Shown here in pieces: positions 1 to 5,065 of a DNA stretch of 5,718 nucleotides; the stretch's first letter is position 1; each line of letters opens with the position of its first letter. Source of the DNA: Fimbriimonadaceae bacterium (GTDB lineage: Bacteria; Armatimonadota; Fimbriimonadia; Fimbriimonadales; Fimbriimonadaceae); the NCBI GenBank assembly GCA_019454665.1, contig JACFNW010000162.1:1-5718 (forward strand), in the 5' to 3' direction. The position numbers and the translations under genes are program-made. The notes beneath the pieces are model-generated. The model was given only the letters and a program-made list of their open reading frames with translations. It had not been told where the DNA came from and ran no database searches.

Positions 1-1
1 A

Positions 2-784
2 GTGTTCGGCAAAGACGCGTTCACCATGCTTGTCCTGGGCTGCGACGAGAACCGCGCCCCCGGCGGCGCCAAAGTCACGACCGCTGCCGCGCGCAGCGAC
101 ATGATGCTGGCCGTCCGGGTGGACCTGGTCAACGGCGAAGTGACGGGCATTTCCATTCCGCGCGACACGCTTTGGCGGGTGCCGGGTTACAGCGAGCAGA
201 AGATCAACGCATACCACTCGATCGGAGGCAAGGAACTGGCCAAGAGAGCCGTCGAAGGGTTGTTGGGCGTCCCGATTGACCGGGTGGCCGTCATCAACTA
301 CGAATCCTTCCAACACATGGTGGACATGGTGGGCGGCATCGAGTTGGACGTCGAAAAGCGGATGAAGAAGACGGATCGCCGAGGCGACCTGTACATTGAC
401 CTGCAACCAGGATTGCAGAGACTCAACGGGTACGACGCCATGTGCTACGTCCGATACCGGGGCGACAGCGACTTCCATCGGCAAGAGCGACAGCGCGCGT
501 TCGTGCTCAAGTTCAAGGAAGCCGTCCTCAGCCGGCCGCAAATGATCAACGAAATCGCGACCGAGAGCGTCAACCTTTTGGGCGGCGAACTATCGCCCGA
601 CGAGATGGCTGCGCTGGCGCGATTCGCACAGAGCGTCCAGAACGAGGACATTCGTATGGGCATGGTGCCCGTGAACGAAGCGGCCAACTACAACCTCCGC
701 GTGGACGAAGACAAGCTTCCCGACGTGCTGGCCGAGTTCCACTTCGTGCCCCAACACTACACATCGAGGCTCGTCCGTTCGTGA
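2..784 (+). CDS. LCP (LytR-CpsA-Psr) family glycopolymer transferase, 5'-truncated
   Basis: LCP proteins are extracytoplasmic, membrane-anchored phosphotransferases that attach lipid-linked glycopolymers to peptidoglycan or other envelope acceptors. The visible 260 residues cover the catalytic domain. Numbered from the first complete codon, they show the VLGCDENR strand near residue 11, RSD (31-33), SIPRDT (51-56), KINA (67-70), the GLLGVPIDR segment (87-94), VGGIELDV (110-117), LNGYDAMCYVRYR (141-153) and the DFHRQERQR motif (157-165). The conserved Asp and Arg residues that bind pyrophosphate and metal in this family are all present. The N-terminal membrane anchor is missing because the gene begins before the window. 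The GTG at position 2 is probably an internal valine codon. The stop overlaps the next start by 4 bp (GTGA), which implies translational coupling. Family assignment is firm. The polymer and acceptor cannot be inferred here. Confidence 0.93.
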   Translation: MFGKDAFTMLVLGCDENRAPGGAKVTTAAARSDMMLAVRVDLVNGEVTGISIPRDTLWRVPGYSEQKINAYHSIGGKELAKRAVEGLLGVPIDRVAVINYESFQHMVDMVGGIELDVEKRMKKTDRRGDLYIDLQPGLQRLNGYDAMCYVRYRGDSDFHRQERQRAFVLKFKEAVLSRPQMINEIATESVNLLGGELSPDEMAALARFAQSVQNEDIRMGMVPVNEAANYNLRVDEDKLPDVLAEFHFVPQHYTSRLVRS

Positions 785-1611
785 ACGTTTGGTTGGCGGC
801 TTACGACCCCGACGAGCCGGAAGGCAGTCAGGCCAATCCCACACACCTTCAGCGCAAGGACCTGCGCAACATCCTGCTCGTCATCGCGTTGCTGATCGCC
901 TTGTCCATCCCGGTGTACAACCAGATGAAGGCTCAGGCCCACCAGCACACGTGCCGGACGAACCTCAAGGAAATCGGCCAGGCGATGGCCCTCTATCGCG
1001 AAGAGAACAACGACCGCTTCCCGCCCACGCACGTGCGCGAACCCGGTGGCAATGCGCCCATGCTCTTCGCGGGCAAGCCTTCGACGTGGGCGACACAGGT
1101 GCAACCTTACATGGTGGTCCGCGCCTCGTTCGAGTGCCCGGCCGCTACGAAGGCCGAAGGCGTGATGACCGAACACCTGATGGACGCGAACAAGTCGTTC
1201 CTGAGCCACTACGGGATGTTCGAGCCGCGCGGCGGCGTGCCGCTCAATGCCCTAACCAACCCCGATACGGCCGTCGTCCTCGGCGAGACATCGAACCACG
1301 GGACGAACGACACCTATAACCCGCTCCCCATGAAGTCCGACTCGGGCGACGAGGTCGCGGTGGACGGTTTCCTCATCGGCTTCGACGTGGACAACCGGGA
1401 CGGCGTCGGCGCGAAGTACGTGACCCGGTTGGCCCTGCCCGGCACGAAGAACGGCGAGTTCAAAGAAGATGGCCGAACGAGGCACCCCAGCGGCACGCAG
1501 GTGCTGTTCGCCAGCGGCTCGACGGCCTTTCTGCCCCCGACGGCCGCCCGCGTCGAGCGGTTGGGACGCAACTCGGAGGAGATCGTCCGCTTCTGGAAAG
1601 TCGACCGCTGA
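781..1611 (+). CDS. Membrane-anchored pseudopilin-like protein with degenerate H-X9-DG motif
   Basis: This 276-residue protein has a hydrophilic N-terminus of about 29 residues, one hydrophobic segment (about 30-47, ILLVIALLIALSIPVY) and a long extracytoplasmic region. The segment after the membrane helix, with C58 followed by NLKEIGQAMALYREENNDRFPP (61-82), is the hallmark found after the helix in type II-secretion-like pseudopilins of Armatimonadota and Planctomycetota. Cys119 in FECP matches the usual second cysteine. Near the C-terminus RHPSGTQVLFASG (234-246) aligns with the H-X9-DG motif of DUF1559-type proteins, with Asp replaced by Ser. The usual prepilin cleavage motif (GFTLIE) is absent, so the protein is probably a fixed membrane protein and not a processed pilin. 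The GTG start overlaps the LCP stop and is preceded by GAGG at 766-769. A longer upstream reading frame exists but would overlap the conserved LCP domain. Function is unknown. Confidence 0.8.
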   Translation: MNVWLAAYDPDEPEGSQANPTHLQRKDLRNILLVIALLIALSIPVYNQMKAQAHQHTCRTNLKEIGQAMALYREENNDRFPPTHVREPGGNAPMLFAGKPSTWATQVQPYMVVRASFECPAATKAEGVMTEHLMDANKSFLSHYGMFEPRGGVPLNALTNPDTAVVLGETSNHGTNDTYNPLPMKSDSGDEVAVDGFLIGFDVDNRDGVGAKYVTRLALPGTKNGEFKEDGRTRHPSGTQVLFASGSTAFLPPTAARVERLGRNSEEIVRFWKVDR

Positions 1612-1629
1612 TCGTGCCGAGTCAGAATT

Positions 1630-1635
1630 GAGGGA
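1630..1635 (+). promoter_or_regulatory. Shine-Dalgarno site for the kinase-like gene
   Basis: GAGGGA lies 4 nt before the ATG at 1640. It fixes that start over the in-frame upstream extension, which would overlap the end of the pseudopilin-like gene. The 28-nt gap between the two genes contains no recognisable promoter or terminator. Confidence 0.75.
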
Positions 1636-1639
1636 ACGA

Positions 1640-3790
1640 ATGCCCTCGCCCGTCAGCCCCGCGCCCTTGCCGCTCGAAACCGTGCTCGACCGCCGGTTCC
1701 GAGTCGTAGGCGTGCTGGGACAAGGTCCGATGGGCTTGGTTTATGAAGCCCTCGACGCGCAAGGCGATGTGCCCGTCGTGGTCAAGGAACTCGCGCCCTT
1801 CGGGACGACCCGTGCCGAGTCGGGCCATGTGGTGTGGGGCGTGCCCGCCGAAACGGCCCGCCAAGCATCGCGGCTGTTCGTCGAAGATGCCGAGCGGATG
1901 CGTCGAGCCCACCCGCCCCGCGTTCCCCCGGTTCGCGGCACGTTTCAGGAGCGCTCGACCGCTTACGTCGTCCGTCCCTACGATGCCGACGCCTTGCCCT
2001 TGCAGACGTTGCTGGATCGCGGCGAGCCGCTCGGCCTGGACGCCACGCTCGACATCCTGATGCAGCTCATCGAGACGCTGGAACGGGCGCATGCGCGGCG
2101 GCTGCTGCATCGGGGGCTCAAGCCCTCGAACGTCCTCCTCGGACCGCGCGGCGACGCGTGGGTGGTGGACTTCGGCCTGACGCGGGATTGGCTGGTGGAT
2201 CGGCAGGTCTTGCGCTTGGGCCAGCCCCTGTTCGCCGCCCCCGAGCAACGCGCACCGCTTCATCTGCGCGGCGCAGCGACCGATGTGTTCGGGCTGTCGG
2301 CCATCGCCTACGCGATGGCATTCGGGATCCCGCCACACTTGGATTCGGTGCAGGGGGGCCGGTCGCCCGTCGCGGCGGCGTTGCTTCCCGAGAGCCATCG
2401 GCGGCTGGTGCGCGCGATCGAAGCGGGCCTTGAACCCGCCATGTCCGAGCGACCCGCCACCGTGGCCGCGTTCCGAGCGATGTTGGTCGAAGGGGTGGCC
2501 GACCGGCGCGACCCCGAGGGCGTGAACGAATTGGACGCCAGGCTGGTTCGCATCCAGCGTCTGAAGCACGCCCCGAACGAATCGCCCGGCGGCGGCGTCC
2601 TCGAACGTCCCAAGCCGTTGAAGGCGAAGGTCTGCCCCGTTTGCGCCGTGGGCACCATCGTGAAGCGGCCCATCCACGAGCGGCTGTGCCCCGCATGCCG
2701 GGTGGGCGTCGTCCACCTTCGCAAGCACACGCTGGGCCACGGCCCGTGCCCCGTCTGCCGTTACGGCCTTTTGAAGGCAGCCACCAAGAACCCGTTCCGC
2801 AAGACTCGTTGGGCGTGCGGGTGCGGCGCGCGGTTCGAGGGCACCGCCCAAGCCCTGACCCAAACCGCGCCCGAGGACGCCCACGCGAGCGAAACTTACC
2901 CCTACGACTCCTGGCTTGCGATGGCCGAAAGGGGGAGCGCCGCGATGGTCTGCGACGGGTGCCAGGCGACGTTCGACTTGGACGGCGACCGCTGGAGGCA
3001 CATCGGAACCACCCACGAAATCAGCCGCTACCCCGACGAGTGGGCTCGGCTGGCGGCTGGGTTGCCCGCCGATTGCGGGAACGCGGTATGCAACGCGTGC
3101 GGGGCGGATTGCTTCGTGGAGGACGACTCGGTCACCGTGCTGGATGCCGAGCGGGACCCGTTCGGGTTCGTCGAGCGGCACGTGGGTAGGCCGTTCACGT
3201 GGGAAGAACTGCGCTGGGTCGGTGCGGGCAAGGAGTCGGGCCATGCGGGCTGGGTCTGCCTCGCTTCGGGCACGGAGTTCGACGAGGAAAGCGGGTTGCT
3301 GCGGCTCGTGCGGACGCAACTCCCGGCCCTCCATCGGTTCGTCGGACGGCTGGAGACCGTGGACGATTGGCACCGGCTGGCCCATGGGCTTCCGCTCGCG
3401 CGGGAGGACGACACACTGCGGGCGAAGCTGCGCGAGGCGTTGCGGCAGGCGTACCGGTCGGGTGTGCTGGATGTGGACGGCCGCGACTGGTCTGGCCCTG
3501 CCACGCGGGTTCTGGCCGATGGGGACGACGTGCGCGAGGTCGGGGCGCAGTTGGTCGTCGGCGAGGGTCAGTTGGTGTTCGGCGGGCTGTTGCGGAAGTT
3601 CAAGATGCCCCTGGACGCGGCTGCCTTTTGGCACGCCAAGGGCCACTCGCTGCTGGCGGACTTGAAGGATGGCGGCGTCGAGGAGTGGGTCGTCGAGCCC
3701 CTTCAGTGGACGGTGGCGCTGGAGTCGGGCAAGCACACGTTGACGCTCACCGCCGAAGACCTCGCGGCGCGCCTGGCAGGCCGTCCGTAA
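1640..3790 (+). CDS. Kinase-like protein (predicted pseudokinase) fused to zinc ribbons and a cysteine/Trp repeat array
   Basis: The protein has 716 residues. Residues about 18-285 form a bacterial Ser/Thr (Hanks-type) kinase fold: Gly-rich loop GQGPMGLV (27-34), VAIK-type lysine K49, catalytic-loop HRGLKPSN (157-164), DFG (177-179), APEQ (200-203), the helix-F aspartate D215 and a terminal RPATVAAFRAML. The HRD aspartate is Gly159. The Thr of the usual GTP motif before APE is Gln195, and the helix-C Glu position appears to be Asp83. ATP and metal binding may persist, but phosphotransfer is doubtful. Residues 332-395 carry CPVC, CPAC, CPVC and CGC knuckles typical of zinc ribbons. Residues 391-585 form four degenerate repeats, and 586-716 match nothing I recognise. 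No signal peptide or membrane helix is evident, so a cytosolic location is likely. The gene follows the pseudopilin-like gene by 28 nt and is probably cotranscribed. Kinase fold is confident; lack of activity is inferred; substrate or partner is unknown. Confidence 0.85.
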   Translation: MPSPVSPAPLPLETVLDRRFRVVGVLGQGPMGLVYEALDAQGDVPVVVKELAPFGTTRAESGHVVWGVPAETARQASRLFVEDAERMRRAHPPRVPPVRGTFQERSTAYVVRPYDADALPLQTLLDRGEPLGLDATLDILMQLIETLERAHARRLLHRGLKPSNVLLGPRGDAWVVDFGLTRDWLVDRQVLRLGQPLFAAPEQRAPLHLRGAATDVFGLSAIAYAMAFGIPPHLDSVQGGRSPVAAALLPESHRRLVRAIEAGLEPAMSERPATVAAFRAMLVEGVADRRDPEGVNELDARLVRIQRLKHAPNESPGGGVLERPKPLKAKVCPVCAVGTIVKRPIHERLCPACRVGVVHLRKHTLGHGPCPVCRYGLLKAATKNPFRKTRWACGCGARFEGTAQALTQTAPEDAHASETYPYDSWLAMAERGSAAMVCDGCQATFDLDGDRWRHIGTTHEISRYPDEWARLAAGLPADCGNAVCNACGADCFVEDDSVTVLDAERDPFGFVERHVGRPFTWEELRWVGAGKESGHAGWVCLASGTEFDEESGLLRLVRTQLPALHRFVGRLETVDDWHRLAHGLPLAREDDTLRAKLREALRQAYRSGVLDVDGRDWSGPATRVLADGDDVREVGAQLVVGEGQLVFGGLLRKFKMPLDAAAFWHAKGHSLLADLKDGGVEEWVVEPLQWTVALESGKHTLTLTAEDLAARLAGRP
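2810..3394 (+). repeat. Four degenerate protein repeats (Cys knuckle ... acidic-Trp-LA-G) within the kinase-like gene
   Basis: At the protein level four units share one layout: a hydrophobic residue plus Cys, a short knuckle, an acidic or aromatic strand, a spacer, then an acidic-x-Trp helix ending near Gly-Leu-Pro. Unit 1 (391-431) has WACGCGARFE and YDSWLAMAERG. Unit 2 (437-476) has VCDGCQATFD and PDEWARLAAGLP. Unit 3 (483-531) has VCNACGADCF and WEELRWVGAG. Unit 4 (539-585) has VCLASGTEFD and VDDWHRLAHGLP. Unit 4 has lost the second knuckle cysteine and unit 1 has a compressed C-x-C. The repeats are not evident at DNA level, so the duplication is old. Confidence 0.6.
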
Positions 3791-3827
3791 CCAACCGCCC
3801 GCCCCACGAGGTTCCGCTGGCGAAAAG

Positions 3828-3833
3828 TATAAT
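3828..3833 (+). promoter_or_regulatory. Predicted -10 box of the nadA promoter
   Basis: A perfect TATAAT stands in the only AT-rich patch of the 139-nt gap between the kinase-like gene and nadA. No good -35 element is found 15-19 nt upstream (the 17-nt position reads CACGAG) and there is no extended TGn. The predicted transcription start is about 3839-3842, immediately before the hairpin at 3846. This suggests nadA is transcribed apart from the upstream block, possibly with an activator or at low basal strength. Confidence 0.6.
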
Positions 3834-3845
3834 CGTTCCTATAGC

Positions 3846-3895
3846 GGGCTCCGGCCACAACATCCCCGTCGCTTGCCGACTGTGGTCCGGAACCC
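3846..3895 (+). promoter_or_regulatory. Candidate NAD+-I (nadA motif) riboswitch aptamer domain in the nadA leader
   Basis: The RNA folds into a long helix P1: 3846-3848 with 3893-3895, a C3849/A3892 mismatch, 3850-3854 with 3887-3891, a bulged U3886, then 3855-3859 with 3881-3885, 13 pairs in all. An 8-nt bulge ACAUCCCC (3860-3867) lies on the 5' side only. It is followed directly by helix P2, GUCG (3868-3871) with CGAC (3877-3880), and a CUUGC loop. From memory, the nadA-motif aptamer has the conserved 5' bulge ACANCCCC followed by a G-starting P2, with P1 closed by an A-U pair and no unpaired bases on the 3' side. All of these are matched here. The known motif usually has two domains and, in domain 1, a larger apical region. 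Only one domain with a short loop is visible here. Fold is seen in the sequence; identity as an NAD+ sensor is inferred from motif and context. Confidence 0.6.
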
Positions 3896-3897
3896 AG

Positions 3898-3911
3898 GGC
3901 GCGTCCGCGCC
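3898..3911 (+). other. Short GC hairpin just before the nadA ribosome binding site
   Basis: GGCGC (3898-3902) pairs with GCGCC (3907-3911) around a GTCC loop, ending 3 nt before the AAAGGA ribosome binding site. There is no U tract, so it is not an intrinsic terminator. It could be part of an expression platform for the upstream hairpin, but a 5-bp GC stem can occur by chance in DNA of this composition. Confidence 0.3.
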
Positions 3912-3914
3912 GCC

Positions 3915-3920
3915 AAAGGA
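3915..3920 (+). promoter_or_regulatory. Shine-Dalgarno site that fixes the nadA start
   Basis: AAAGGA lies 9 nt before the GTG at 3930. This supports GTG 3930 over the in-frame TTG at 3873 and GTG at 3882. The TTG falls in the apical loop of the leader hairpin and the GTG in its P1 3' strand; neither has a ribosome binding site. The GGAACC overlapping this site (3918-3923) is complementary, with one bulged A, to GGTCC (3884-3888) in the 3' strand of P1. Confidence 0.75.
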
Positions 3921-3929
3921 ACCAAACCG

Positions 3930-5033
3930 GTGTACCAACAACCGTTGCCTCCCGAATACGCGGGCATGGGCGATGCCGAAGCCTCCGCGCGCATCCGTGC
4001 CGCCAAGCAAGCCCTCGGTTCGCGCGTCGTCGTCTTGGGCCACCATTACCAACGCGACGAGATCATCGAGCACGCCGACCACCGGGGCGACAGCTACAAG
4101 CTCGCCAAGGACGCGGGTAGCCACCCCGAAGCCGAGTTCATCGTGTTTTGTGGCGTGCACTTCATGGCCGAAAGCGCGGACATCCTGACACCCGACAACC
4201 AGATCGTGATCCTGCCCAACCTTGCGGCGGGCTGCTCGATGGCGGACATGGCCAACTTCTTCCAAGTCAAACGATGCTGGAAGGAACTCGGCGAAGTCAC
4301 GGACACCGGCCGCATCGTCCCCGTGACCTACATCAACTCGGCCGCCAACCTCAAGGCGTTCGTCGGCGAACGAGACGGCACGGTTTGCACCTCGACCAAC
4401 GCCCCGACGGCCGTGGCCTGGGCCCTCGAACACGGCGACAAGGTGCTGTTCTTCCCCGATCAACACCTCGGCCGCAACACGGGGGTTCGGCTGGGCTTCG
4501 ACCCCGAGCGGGACATGGTGGTGTGGGACCCGTTCAAGCCGCTCGGCGGCAACGCGCCCGAGCGCATCCGCGACGCCACGTTCATCCTGTGGAAGGGCCA
4601 CTGCAGCGTCCACAAACGGTTCACCGTGGGGCAGGTGCAAGCGGCGCGCGCCAAGCATCCCGACGTGCGCGTGCTCGTCCACCCCGAATGCGAGCTCGAA
4701 GTCGTGCGCATGGCCGACCACAACGGCTCGACCGAGTACATCCTGCGCACGATCGAAGAGGCCGAGCCGGGCAGCACGTGGGCCATCGGAACGGAGATCA
4801 ACCTGGTCTCGCGCCTGGCCAAGGAACACCCGGACAAGACCATTTTCTGCCTCGACGAGCAGATTTGCCCCTGCTCGACGATGTACCGCATCCACCCGAG
4901 TTTCTTGTGCTGGGCGCTGGAGAACCTGGTGGCGGGACGCGTGGTGAACCAAGTGAAGGTCCCCGAAGCCGTCGCCGCCCCCGCCCGCAAGGCGTTGGCG
5001 CAAATGCTGCGCGTCGGCGTCTCGCGCGATTGA
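3930..5033 (+). CDS. nadA: Quinolinate synthase NadA
   Basis: NadA condenses iminoaspartate (from NadB or an aspartate dehydrogenase) with dihydroxyacetone phosphate to give quinolinate, the first committed pyridine precursor in de novo NAD synthesis. It acts in the cytosol with a [4Fe-4S] cluster. The 367-residue product is of the long NadA type. By comparison with the Thermotoga enzyme, the three cluster cysteines are C102 (AAGCSMAD), C225 (KGHCSVH) and C313 (ICPCSTM; C315 lies beside it). Active-site residues appear intact: H38 and Y40 (GHHYQ), S55 (GDS), Y134 and N136 (TYINS), S155 (CTSTNA), H251 and E253 (VHPEC), and the GSTEY and GTEI segments. The GTG start is chosen for its AAAGGA site. 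The gene has its own -10 box and a structured leader resembling an NAD+ riboswitch. No nadB or nadC is adjacent in the window. Identification is very secure. Confidence 0.98.
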   Translation: MYQQPLPPEYAGMGDAEASARIRAAKQALGSRVVVLGHHYQRDEIIEHADHRGDSYKLAKDAGSHPEAEFIVFCGVHFMAESADILTPDNQIVILPNLAAGCSMADMANFFQVKRCWKELGEVTDTGRIVPVTYINSAANLKAFVGERDGTVCTSTNAPTAVAWALEHGDKVLFFPDQHLGRNTGVRLGFDPERDMVVWDPFKPLGGNAPERIRDATFILWKGHCSVHKRFTVGQVQAARAKHPDVRVLVHPECELEVVRMADHNGSTEYILRTIEEAEPGSTWAIGTEINLVSRLAKEHPDKTIFCLDEQICPCSTMYRIHPSFLCWALENLVAGRVVNQVKVPEAVAAPARKALAQMLRVGVSRD

Positions 5034-5058
5034 CCTCGTTTGGTGTAGCGGCTAAACT
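5030..5058 (+). promoter_or_regulatory. Predicted promoter of the DUF1501 gene, overlapping the nadA stop
   Basis: TTGACC (5030-5035, five of six matches to the -35 consensus) and TAAACT (5053-5058, four of six to the -10 consensus, also fitting TANNNT) are separated by exactly 17 nt. The -35 box includes the nadA TGA stop. The predicted transcription start, 6-8 nt after the -10, falls at about 5065-5066, next to or at the ATG of the following gene, which has no clear ribosome binding site. A leaderless transcript is therefore plausible. Confidence 0.5.
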
Positions 5059-5065
5059 GGGCGCA

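Noticed and set aside
2..4. GTG at position 2 as the true LCP start
   Set aside because: The membrane anchor that LCP proteins need would be missing, and only one base of upstream sequence is visible. The gene is most likely cut by the window edge.
442..780. N-terminal extension of the pseudopilin-like gene to an ATG at 442
   Set aside because: It would overlap the conserved LCP domain by more than 300 bases and reads as Arg-rich low-complexity sequence. The GTG at 781 with GAGG upstream fits a coupled start.
1469..1639. N-terminal extension of the kinase-like gene to 1469
   Set aside because: It overlaps the conserved H-X9-DG-like end of the preceding gene. The ATG at 1640 has GAGGGA at good spacing.
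1622..3736. Minus-strand open frame of 704 codons opposite the kinase-like gene
   Set aside because: It is a shadow of strong third-position GC bias. Its translation is low-complexity, rich in Arg, Pro, Gln and His with no recognisable domain, while the plus strand encodes clear kinase and zinc-ribbon motifs.
3791..3827. Intrinsic terminator after the kinase-like gene
   Set aside because: No inverted repeat followed by a U tract was found. The hairpins further downstream lie in the nadA leader and lack a U run.
3873..3929. TTG at 3873 as the nadA start
   Set aside because: It lies in the loop of the leader hairpin without a ribosome binding site. The extra 19 residues are not NadA-like, and GTG 3930 has AAAGGA 9 nt upstream.
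3747..5003. Minus-strand open frame of 418 codons opposite nadA
   Set aside because: The plus strand encodes an intact NadA with all active-site motifs. The antisense product shows no family features.
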